The position numbers and the translations under genes are program-made. Source: Planococcus salinarum (GTDB lineage: Bacteria > Bacillota > Bacilli > Bacillales_A > Planococcaceae). From it: a DNA stretch of 64,000 nucleotides. Numbering within the stretch: position 1 is the first letter of the stretch; each line of letters starts with the position of its first letter. Location: assembly GCF_007004625.1 (NCBI RefSeq), contig NZ_VIFV01000014.1, forward strand, positions 1 to 64,000. Direction: 5' to 3'. Of the stretch, positions 48,148 to 55,628 are shown one piece after another. A model generated the notes under the pieces. The model did no database searches, was not told the DNA's origin, and saw only the letters and a program-made list of their open reading frames with translations.

Positions 48148-48558
48148 ATGAAGTTCTCTGAAGAAGGAAGAAGAAATATAATGAGATCGGTAAAGTCACA
48201 ATCTAAGCTTGAGAATATGGTTTCAAAAGAACTATGGAAGGCCGGAATACGATTTAGGAAGAATGAAAAGTCTTTAATGGGAAAACCTGATATTTCTATA
48301 AAAAAGTATAAGGTCGTTATTTTTGTAGATTCTTGCTTTTGGCATTTTTGTGATATACATGGTCATCTTCCAAAAAGTAATCCTGATTTTTGGAAAGAAA
48401 AACTAATGCGTAACAGAGAGAGAGATAAACTTGTTAATGAATACTATGAAAGTAAAGGATGGAATATTAAAAGAATATGGGAACACGAAATAAAAGAAGA
48501 TTTCGACTATGTAATAGCAGATACCATACTATTTATTGAAAATGCTAAAAGACTGTGA
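48148..48558 (+). CDS. vsr: Very short patch repair (Vsr) endonuclease
   Basis: Vsr nicks 5' of the T in T:G mismatches that arise when 5-methylcytosine deaminates. The 136 residues carry RSVKSQSKLENMVSKELW, the catalytic Asp48 in MGKPDISIKKYKVVIFVD, the zinc/His block DSCFWHFCDIHGHLPKSN, and WKEKLMRNRERD. AGAGGTGAGAT precedes the ATG. Vsr genes go with C5-cytosine methyltransferases, and one follows directly. Low GC, as for the rest of the island. Confidence 0.94.
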   Translation: MKFSEEGRRNIMRSVKSQSKLENMVSKELWKAGIRFRKNEKSLMGKPDISIKKYKVVIFVDSCFWHFCDIHGHLPKSNPDFWKEKLMRNRERDKLVNEYYESKGWNIKRIWEHEIKEDFDYVIADTILFIENAKRL

Positions 48559-48584
48559 AAGAACAGGAGGTAAGAAAACTGCTT

Positions 48585-48615
48585 TTGGCTTTTAGGTTTA
48601 GGATGAGTGTATAAT
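48585..48615 (+). promoter_or_regulatory. Possible promoter of the methyltransferase gene
   Basis: TTGGCT, a long 19-nt spacer and consensus TATAAT preceded by TG, 89 bp upstream of the gene. Confidence 0.45.
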
Positions 48616-48704
48616 ATAAATTTAACTCAAAGAAAACCCTGGACTTTTACAGGCTTTTCTATATATAATGAGATATAGTAAGAATCAATAAGGAGGCTAT
48701 TCAG

Positions 48705-50090
48705 ATGCCATACGCAATCGATTTATTTTGTGGTGCAGGGGGAATGAGCGAAGGATTAATCCAAGCTGGATTTCATATTTTATTTTCAAGCGATATAAGT
48801 GAGGATGTTGAAAACACATATACGCATAGGCATGAACAATTAGGATTGCACCAAGGACATAACACTTTTTTCCATAGAACTGATATTTCTCAGTTAAATG
48901 GTGATTTCATATTTAATTCTATTCAAAATCTCCAAATTTTTCAGGGACATGAAGTGCCAGAAATTGATGCTATTTTTGGAGGACCACCTTGCCAAGGTTT
49001 TAGTTTAGCGGGAAGAAGAACAAGGAATGATCCCCGTAATATGCTATTCAGGGAGTATATTCGTGTTATAGATGAAGTACAACCTAAATACGTAATAATG
49101 GAAAATGTACAGGGATTTTTGAATACAAGATTAGATGGTTTTGTAGGTGTAACAGAAGAAACTTATCCAGAAGAGACATTAGTTACAGCCATACTCGAAG
49201 GTGAGCTAACGGCCATAGGATATACAGTGCTTCCAGTTCAAGTTTTAGATGCTAGTAACTTTGGTGTACCTCAAAGACGTAAAAGAGCAATTTTTATGGC
49301 TTATAGAAATGATCAAACCCCTATTCAATATCCGGATTTCACCGATACACCTAGAGAAATAGTAAATGTGCAAGATGCAATTTCCGATTTAGTTCTTTCA
49401 CAAGATCAAAGGTATGAAATTACAAATTATCAACTCAATTCTATTGCGGGAAGAACACCGAGAATTTTAAGAGCTGATAGACATGGTATTGAATTCGGGC
49501 AACCTATAGAACAAATTGGACCTTTTCAAAATCATGAAATAGCTAGGCATAGTCTAGCTGTATCTCAGCGATTTAGTTTATATCGTGAAGGTGAAAATAC
49601 TACTGCATTAACATTAAGGATTTTAAATGAGGGTATAGAAGATGCTCTTTTCAACTATCCAGATTTACTAATGGAGTGCTTTAATGCACAAGAAGAATAT
49701 GAAGATTTGACTAGCTTAGCTCAAGCTTTGCAAAATGCATCAGCGAGTCCGAGTGTTGTTAAGATTTTTACTTCTAAAAAAGGAAATAGGTACAGGTATG
49801 ATAGAAACTCACCAGCACCAACAGTACTTACTTTACCGGATGACTTTATTGTTCCGTTTGAAAATCGGATTCCTACAGTAAGGGAGTTAGCTAGACTGCA
49901 GTCTTTCGACGATAGTTTGCTTTTCAGAGGGAAAAGAACTACTGGCGGTCCTAGAAGAAGGGTAGAAGTCCCTCAATATACTCAAGTAGGAAATGCAGTT
50001 CCTCCTTTGCTTGCAAAAGCTGTTGCCCAACAAGTATTAGTTGCTTTAAGACAAGAAAACCAGAATACTATGGCTAGTACTCTGGTATAA
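48705..50090 (+). CDS. DNA (cytosine-5-)-methyltransferase
   Basis: The 461-residue C5 methyltransferase shows motif I DLFCGAGGMSEGL (6-18), catalytic Cys96 in GGPPCQGFS, motif VI MENVQGF (132-138), motif VIII QRRKRAIF, a variable target-recognition region (about 215-400) and motifs IX/X (RELARLQSF and QVGNAVPPLLA). AAGGAGGCTATTCAG precedes the ATG. It is convergent with the restriction gene, separated by 7 bp, and is the protective half of the type II system. The recognition sequence cannot be read from the sequence. Confidence 0.95.
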   Translation: MPYAIDLFCGAGGMSEGLIQAGFHILFSSDISEDVENTYTHRHEQLGLHQGHNTFFHRTDISQLNGDFIFNSIQNLQIFQGHEVPEIDAIFGGPPCQGFSLAGRRTRNDPRNMLFREYIRVIDEVQPKYVIMENVQGFLNTRLDGFVGVTEETYPEETLVTAILEGELTAIGYTVLPVQVLDASNFGVPQRRKRAIFMAYRNDQTPIQYPDFTDTPREIVNVQDAISDLVLSQDQRYEITNYQLNSIAGRTPRILRADRHGIEFGQPIEQIGPFQNHEIARHSLAVSQRFSLYREGENTTALTLRILNEGIEDALFNYPDLLMECFNAQEEYEDLTSLAQALQNASASPSVVKIFTSKKGNRYRYDRNSPAPTVLTLPDDFIVPFENRIPTVRELARLQSFDDSLLFRGKRTTGGPRRRVEVPQYTQVGNAVPPLLAKAVAQQVLVALRQENQNTMASTLV

Positions 50091-50097
50091 AGTGAAA

Positions 50098-51303
50098 CTA
50101 TTTGATTTCTTGTACGTACTTGAATAAACGAAGCAAGTACTTTTTACTGTCCATTCTCCACAAAAATCCGTGGTCTCGAACTTTTCCATCTTTCATATGG
50201 ATGGCAAAATCGAGGCCAGCTAAATTTTCCCTTATCAATGCAAGATATTCGGAAAATAGGACTTCTCTGCAATGGGTAAGAGAATCATAATGAAACTCTT
50301 CTTTATTATTTCCATTAAGTCTTGTTTCCGCTGTAATGAACACACTTTCTCTATGTTTGCTTTCAAGGGCATCGCGTAAATCGTCCATTGTATAATAAAC
50401 AACACGCTGCCCTCTATTGCAAACATAAATAATATGACTTTCTTCATCAATTTCTAAATTCCATCCATAAGAGTTAGGAAGGATTTTTATAGTGCAGTAT
50501 ATGCTGGTACGATTTTTCAATGGATCATCGACTCCATACCTTTCTATGAGGCCTCGGCGGCTGCTCACAGTATCCCAATTTGGAATAAGCGAGAATAAAG
50601 TTTGTTTTCCGCTAGGTGAAGTTCTTTTCTCTTTAGATTTTTTGGATCGGGAACATTTAATTTCGATTCCTTTATAGTCTGGGGTCTTACTGGAGTTGGA
50701 CTTAATACCGAGAAGTGTTTCAAATGTGAAACCGATACCAGTATCGCCATCTTTTTTATTTTCAATAAAGCCTTGAGCGCTAACATTTTCAAAAAGTTCC
50801 ATCAGTTCGTCTAATGGAGTAATTTCTTTTTCATCCTTTAAAAATTCTTCAATTGGAATAATTGCTGCTCCAGTGAAATGCCGCTCTTCATTTTCATTAT
50901 CAAGCAAGAATTTAGATCCGATTTCCATATATTGAGGGTTATCTGGCGTGATAACTAAACATTCATATTCGGAACGATTCTTGTATTTTCCTACTACAAG
51001 CATGCTTCCAGCAGGTTTGCTATTCAATAGTTCCGGTTGTAAAGAAGTCATCCTTCTTTCGGGATATCGATGGTAATGTTTCCACTTGCTTGCTTTGATA
51101 TCCCGTGCATTCATTTGAGGCCATATGGTAGTAATAGGCTCTTCATAATTAATTTGGACGGCAGGATCAAAAGTAGTGAATGAAGGGAACAGATGATATG
51201 CAAATACAGGAATCAAAACACCGTGTCTGCCGCTGTCGTCATTTGTCGATAAAGCTTTACAAAAAACATCTTCGATTAGTTCAGCTTGGCGAAAAATATC
51301 CAT
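50098..51303 (-). CDS. MvaI/BcnI-family restriction endonuclease
   Basis: The 401-residue protein has the C-terminal MvaI/BcnI-type nuclease domain: GDTGIGFTFETLLGI followed by the catalytic site PDYKGIEIKC (Asp209, Glu214, Lys216), a PD-(D/E)XK motif. Characterised relatives cut CCWGG or CCSGG. The N-terminal ~160 residues (SFTTFDPAVQINY onwards) form an additional domain I do not recognise. The gene follows an XRE controller by 13 bp and converges on the methyltransferase. The family assignment is firm on the motif; the target is inference. Confidence 0.85.
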   Translation of the reverse strand: MDIFRQAELIEDVFCKALSTNDDSGRHGVLIPVFAYHLFPSFTTFDPAVQINYEEPITTIWPQMNARDIKASKWKHYHRYPERRMTSLQPELLNSKPAGSMLVVGKYKNRSEYECLVITPDNPQYMEIGSKFLLDNENEERHFTGAAIIPIEEFLKDEKEITPLDELMELFENVSAQGFIENKKDGDTGIGFTFETLLGIKSNSSKTPDYKGIEIKCSRSKKSKEKRTSPSGKQTLFSLIPNWDTVSSRRGLIERYGVDDPLKNRTSIYCTIKILPNSYGWNLEIDEESHIIYVCNRGQRVVYYTMDDLRDALESKHRESVFITAETRLNGNNKEEFHYDSLTHCREVLFSEYLALIRENLAGLDFAIHMKDGKVRDHGFLWRMDSKKYLLRLFKYVQEIK

Positions 51304-51316
51304 TTAAAATCTCCCC

Positions 51317-51541
51317 TCAATCTCTTTTTAATAAATCTGCAGGCTCAATGTTTAGCGCATTTGCTAGTTTTTCAATTTGAGTCAATGTAGGATTACCGAA
51401 ACCATTTTCAAATCTTGAAATTGTTGGTCTAGTAAGATCAACATCTGCCGCAAAATCTACTTGGCTCTTTCCTTCTCCTTGATTTAAAGCTTTTCTGGCG
51501 TTTCTTAAATTGACACCGAATTCGATTTTTATATTTTTCAT
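51317..51541 (-). CDS. XRE-family HTH regulator, likely restriction controller (C protein)
   Basis: The 74-residue single-domain Cro/C1-type helix-turn-helix protein (KSQVDFAADVDLTRPTISRFE; NPTLTQIEKLANALNIEPADLL) is the size of restriction-modification C proteins, which delay nuclease expression until methylation is complete. The ATG at 51541 follows AAAGGAGTG. It is co-oriented with the nuclease 13 bp away. An inverted repeat GATCA-CA-TGATC lies at 51597-51608 upstream; it could be an operator but is not a classical C-box. Confidence 0.85.
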   Translation of the reverse strand: MKNIKIEFGVNLRNARKALNQGEGKSQVDFAADVDLTRPTISRFENGFGNPTLTQIEKLANALNIEPADLLKRD

Positions 51542-51718
51542 CTGCCGCACTCCTTTCTTAATACAAGAATAAAACATTGAGGCCATTAATGTGTTCGATC
51601 ACATGATCATTTTAGAGGCTTTTTGTTTTTTACTGCGCTTTTAATTTGAAATTTATAATATTGAGATTACACATTTTGAATAATTAGATTAAAATAATAA
51701 TATAGTGGAGGGGAAAAA

Positions 51719-53503
51719 ATGGGGAATTATCAGAATGAGCAAAATCGTATTATTAAACACTTTGAGCTTGAAAATAAAAAACTGAAAAATGAAGATGCTT
51801 TTGAAATACTTGCTTTACAATATATTTTCTATAAGGAAAAAGAACTTTCGGCTATTACTAGTAATATCGATGATCACCTTACTAATGGAACAAATGATGG
51901 GGGTATTGATTTAGTTTTTTATGATGATGAGGAAGAGATTTTATCACTCATCCAGTGCAAAACTTCAAGTTTATCATCAGATGAAATTCTTGATGCAATA
52001 AGAAAGATGGATACAACAGTAGAAGCTTTTAGAAATCATAATACCGGAGCTTATAGCAGCAAATTAAAAAGAGTTCTGAGAGAGAACTTAGATCGACTAC
52101 CTGATAATGGACAAATTGAATATCATGTAATTTACGTTGGTAATTTTGATGAAAAGAATTTCGAACGGAAACTAAAAAATTCCTCAATTAGCGATTTGGA
52201 AGATTTAATAAAAATCACAGACGAGCCATTAATAAATACACAGATTGCAAATATTCAAGATACTACCACCAAAGTAAGGGAATATAAAGCTGCCCTTGAT
52301 AAGCCTAATAATGTTTTGGAATTTGAATCTCAAGAAAACTACGGTGTGATGATAAACTTAAGTTCTAAGTCACTTATTGAAATGTATGAATTATTTAAAG
52401 ATAAGGGCTTATTTGACATGAACATTAGAAAGTACATTTCACATAAATTGGTTGATAAAGGTATAAATGAAACTCTAGATAATGATAGAGAGAACTTTTG
52501 GTTTTACAATAATGGATTGATTATAGCTGCAGAAGATTTTTCGGTTGATGGAAATAAAATTTCTCTCTATGACTTTTCAATTGTAAATGGCGGCCAAACC
52601 ACAAACCGACTTGGAGAATATAAAGGCTCAAATAGTCAAGAATTTTATATCCCCTGTAAAGTGGTTTATCAAAAACAAGCAAAGCCTTCTGATATTAACC
52701 AATTCTTTACTAAAATTGCCGAGACTACAAATTCTCAAAAACCAATTAAAGCTAGTGATCTGAAAGCTAACACACCAGAAATGCTGACTTTAAGAAGGGA
52801 TTTAAATACACATGGGATCGATTTTCAAATAAAGCGAGGAGAGAAACCAAAAAGCAACAAAGTAAGAATAAAGAATGAAGAGTTTGGTCAATTAATTCTT
52901 GCGTTTGTAATGCAGAGACCGGGTACGGCACGATCTAATAAAAAAGTATTGTTTGAAAGCGCTAATGTATATGCTTCAATTTTCAAAAAGAACTATTCGC
53001 GCTCACCAGACAAGTTGAATTTCATTATTGATTTAATTGACCTCTATAGTCGATTTAAACGAATTACTGATGAAATGAAGAAAGAAGAAGGTTTGTTGGA
53101 AGGGACAGCGAAGGACATTCTAAAGAATGGTAATTTCATTTTAATAGCTGTGCTTGGAATTTTATATCGTATTCAAAATCAAGATATCGATAATATTAGA
53201 GATGCTGTTGATGATCCTAGCATACTTAGTGAATCGACTTTTGAATACGGAAAGTTTATCTCGAATTATAAAGAAGATGATTTGGATAAGAAAATAAAAG
53301 AACTATTAGTAGAATTGACAGTAATAATTGAAGAAAGGTATGGGGTTCTACTAGCAGCTAATGAAGTATCTAGCGTAAGTAACTATTTTAAGAGGGACTC
53401 AAGCTATCAGGAAGATATACTAAAAACAATTTCTTCAAAAATGCTTCTCTCTAGAACAAGAGAAGCAATATATGATTATAGTTCCTTCTTAGAACGACAG
53501 TAA
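51719..53503 (+). CDS. AIPR-family (abortive phage infection) protein with Mrr-like nuclease motif
   Basis: The 594 residues include the AIPR hallmark FWFYNNGLIIAAEDF followed by YDFSIVNGGQTTNRL, typical of the AbiR-related abortive infection family. The N-terminal part (about 25-110) contains NDGGIDLVFYDDEEE and SLIQCKTS, the D...QxK pattern of Mrr/PD-(D/E)XK nucleases (Asp64, Gln79, Lys81). A two-part nuclease effector is therefore plausible. TGGAGGGGAAAAA precedes the ATG. It is the last gene before attR, a usual place for defence cargo. Confidence 0.85.
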   Translation: MGNYQNEQNRIIKHFELENKKLKNEDAFEILALQYIFYKEKELSAITSNIDDHLTNGTNDGGIDLVFYDDEEEILSLIQCKTSSLSSDEILDAIRKMDTTVEAFRNHNTGAYSSKLKRVLRENLDRLPDNGQIEYHVIYVGNFDEKNFERKLKNSSISDLEDLIKITDEPLINTQIANIQDTTTKVREYKAALDKPNNVLEFESQENYGVMINLSSKSLIEMYELFKDKGLFDMNIRKYISHKLVDKGINETLDNDRENFWFYNNGLIIAAEDFSVDGNKISLYDFSIVNGGQTTNRLGEYKGSNSQEFYIPCKVVYQKQAKPSDINQFFTKIAETTNSQKPIKASDLKANTPEMLTLRRDLNTHGIDFQIKRGEKPKSNKVRIKNEEFGQLILAFVMQRPGTARSNKKVLFESANVYASIFKKNYSRSPDKLNFIIDLIDLYSRFKRITDEMKKEEGLLEGTAKDILKNGNFILIAVLGILYRIQNQDIDNIRDAVDDPSILSESTFEYGKFISNYKEDDLDKKIKELLVELTVIIEERYGVLLAANEVSSVSNYFKRDSSYQEDILKTISSKMLLSRTREAIYDYSSFLERQ

Positions 53504-53639
53504 CTAAGAGTAATATATATTATTGATTAATATTTCTAAGCTACTTTGAATTTACCTACTATATAATAGCAAAATGATTTTGGATGTTATTGAACCGAGT
53601 TCGTATCAACGTAATACCCCCTAACTTATAAAACCTTGA

Positions 53640-53734
53640 CTAATAAGTAAGCTACACGCGTAGATGCTCAAGTAGCTGAGTTTCTGGACGCGGGTTCGAC
53701 TCCCGCCGTCTCCATAGATTTTATGGAGCTACAT
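53640..53734 (+). repeat. attR: 95-bp direct repeat of the ssrA 3' end
   Basis: Perfect copy of 43749-43843. It marks the right end of the island. On its own it is a tmRNA 3' fragment lacking promoter and tag frame. Confidence 0.95.
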
Positions 53735-53737
53735 AAG

Positions 53738-53774
53738 AACGCCAAAACCTTTAATCGGGTTTTGGCGTTTTTTG
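53738..53774 (+). terminator. Displaced native ssrA terminator
   Basis: AACGCCAAAACC / GGTTTTGGCGTT is a perfect 12-bp stem with T6. It lies 3 bp past attR, where the uninterrupted ssrA gene would have ended. Confidence 0.9.
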
Positions 53775-53891
53775 TTTGTTTTCTTATGTGACCGGAGAAT
53801 GCCAAGATGTTTTGTCCCGTTTCGATGATGAAAATGCCGGGTAGATTACTACTGTCATCAATTAGCAAAAATAATTTTTGAGGAGGATTCG

Positions 53892-54962
53892 ATGGAATAT
53901 ATTTATCTTGGCAACTCAGGTCTCCGGGTTCCTAAGTATATATTGGGAACCATCCCTTTCAGTGGAACAAACGGTTTTGAAGCAGCGGGCAATGTGAAGG
54001 AAGATGAAGCGCGCCGGATGGTGGATATAGCTCTGGAAGCCGGTATCAATATGTTTGATACAGCAAATCTTTATTCAAAAGGTGACGCGGAAAAAGTACT
54101 TGGTGCAGCGATCAAAGGCCGGCGTGATGAAGTGCTGGTCACATCGAAGACAGGTTTTCCCCTCAGTGAAAATCCAAATGGCCAGGGAGCTTCACGCAAT
54201 AACATCCTGACTTCCATTGATCAGTCATTGGAGCGTCTTGACACGGATTATCTCGATTTATATTTTGTGCATCTATGGGATGGGCAGACTCCGGTCGAAG
54301 AAACGGTCGAAACGATGGACGGACTGGTGAAATCAGGGAAGATCCGCCATTGGGGCGTTTCGAATTACAGTGGCTGGGCGCTTGCTAAGACACACACGTA
54401 CGCAAAACAGGCGGGTTTTATTCCGCCGATCACGCAACAAATTTACTATACGCCGGAAGCGCGGGAAGCGGAGTACGAACTTCTGCCGGCAGGTACCGAG
54501 CTTGGTGTCGGTTCAATGATCTGGAGCCCGCTTGGTGAAGGCTTGCTGAACGGGAAAATCGGAAGAGGTAAGGAAGCGCCGGAAGATACGCGTCAGGGTG
54601 GTGGATGGCCGGAGCCATGGGTGATGGACCAGGAGCGGCTTTACCGGGTGATTGACGCGCTGGAGGAAGTAGCGAAGAATCACAATGCCTCCGTGCCGCA
54701 AATCGCTTACACCTGGGTCAAGGACCGTCCGAACGTCGGACCGATTGTAATCGCAGCACGAAATGAAGAGCAGCTGAGAGAAAATATTGCGTCATTTGAT
54801 ATTCAATTGACGAAGGAAGAGCATGACAAAATCGAGTCAGTTGCGCGACCTGCACCGATTTATCCGCATTGGCACCGGGCGATGGGCGCACCGCAGATGG
54901 GAAGTCCTGCTGAAATCGGCTATTTGCAGGCTTATAAAAAATCGATGGAAATGGATGCCTGA
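53892..54962 (+). CDS. Aldo/keto reductase
   Basis: This 356-residue NADPH-dependent (beta/alpha)8 reductase reduces aldehydes or ketones. The catalytic tetrad is visible: Asp and Tyr in FDTANLYS, Lys in TSKTGFP and His in YFVHLWD; the nucleotide-binding RNEEQLRENI lies near the C-terminus. TGAGGAGGATTCG precedes the ATG. It is close to the AKR11/YghZ/GSP69 type but the substrate is unknown. GC and codon use return to chromosomal style right after attR. Confidence 0.93.
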   Translation: MEYIYLGNSGLRVPKYILGTIPFSGTNGFEAAGNVKEDEARRMVDIALEAGINMFDTANLYSKGDAEKVLGAAIKGRRDEVLVTSKTGFPLSENPNGQGASRNNILTSIDQSLERLDTDYLDLYFVHLWDGQTPVEETVETMDGLVKSGKIRHWGVSNYSGWALAKTHTYAKQAGFIPPITQQIYYTPEAREAEYELLPAGTELGVGSMIWSPLGEGLLNGKIGRGKEAPEDTRQGGGWPEPWVMDQERLYRVIDALEEVAKNHNASVPQIAYTWVKDRPNVGPIVIAARNEEQLRENIASFDIQLTKEEHDKIESVARPAPIYPHWHRAMGAPQMGSPAEIGYLQAYKKSMEMDA

Positions 54963-54978
54963 ATGTTTCTGTTACAAA

Positions 54979-55024
54979 CAAAAGACACGGCCGCGTCCGA
55001 AAATGATGTGGCTGTGTCTTTTTG
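54979..55024 (+). terminator. Terminator of the aldo/keto reductase gene
   Basis: AAAGACAC-G-GCC / GGC-T-GTGTCTTT is followed by a T-run. Confidence 0.8.
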
Positions 55025-55426
55025 GATAATTTTTCTGAAAGTCCGACTTTTAAAGGTGTTAGGATAATCTGGTTATTCAATAATAACAGCTGATAGTGAT
55101 TCTCCGAAACCAATTGCAATAGGTTTACAGGAATCGGAAGTGGAGATCATAAAAATAAATCGCTATAATAGTATTGTCTGCTATGCAACTGGATAATTAC
55201 AAACCTAGCAGCGTTACGGTGGTTACCATTTAGAGTTTTTTTGAAAGGTGATGACAGAATAATTGAGGTTCAGCAAAAAAATGACTTGAATTCCAATGGG
55301 ATTTACCTGCTCCTTTGAGCACATGAAAACATGGAATAATGTCCGGCTTGCCTGAAAGTGTAGCGACAATATTAGAAAAAACCAGGAGAAAAGTCTGTCT
55401 TTTAAATAGCTTCGAATTCCAGTTTT

Positions 55427-55452
55427 GTTTTATTGAAACGGGGACAGGGTAT
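55427..55452 (+). promoter_or_regulatory. Sigma-B-type stress promoter of the BCCT transporter
   Basis: GTTTTA, a 14-nt spacer and GGGTAT match the general-stress consensus GTTTAA-N12-15-GGGTAT with one change. It lies 177 bp upstream of the transporter start. Confidence 0.7.
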
Positions 55453-55628
55453 TATATAAAGTGGTCTTTTCGCATACATATTTTAGAAGAGATTAGAGGG
55501 CAGACTTGACTTCACCATCTATTTTCCGTAGTCTTGAATATTGTTGATTGAATCCGTAACTCTGTGCATGCTGATTTTGAAGTCAAGATGAAATCTTGTG
55601 AACAGAAAATGAAAAAGGGGGACTTTGC

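Larger units (their letters stand above)
43749..53734 (+). mobile_element. ssrA-integrated genomic island with restriction-modification and AIPR defence genes
   Basis: The element is bounded by the perfect 95-bp repeats and has a tyrosine integrase next to attL, reading inwards. It is about 9.9 kb, AT-rich, and breaks the rnr-smpB-ssrA neighbourhood. Cargo: HNH nuclease, Rep-like protein, RHH repressor with a small partner, Vsr, C5 methyltransferase, MvaI/BcnI-like nuclease, XRE regulator and AIPR protein. No capsid, relaxase, conjugation or transposase gene is present, so it is neither a complete prophage nor an ICE; it may be a satellite or an integrative mobilizable element. attL restores a full tmRNA 3' end, so host function is preserved. 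Confidence 0.93.
54963..55628. other. Intergenic region upstream of the BCCT transporter
   Basis: This 666-bp region has no credible gene. It holds the reductase terminator at its left, the sigma-B-type promoter at 55427-55452, an overlapping sigma-A-like pair (TTGAAA 55433-55438, TATAAA 55455-55460) and a weaker TTGACT-N17-TAGTCT pair at 55506-55534. The stretch 55030-55420 shows nothing I can name. Confidence 0.5.

Noticed and set aside
47978-48199. 73-codon minus-strand frame
   Set aside because: It overlaps the start of vsr, has no ribosome site and covers the repressor promoter.
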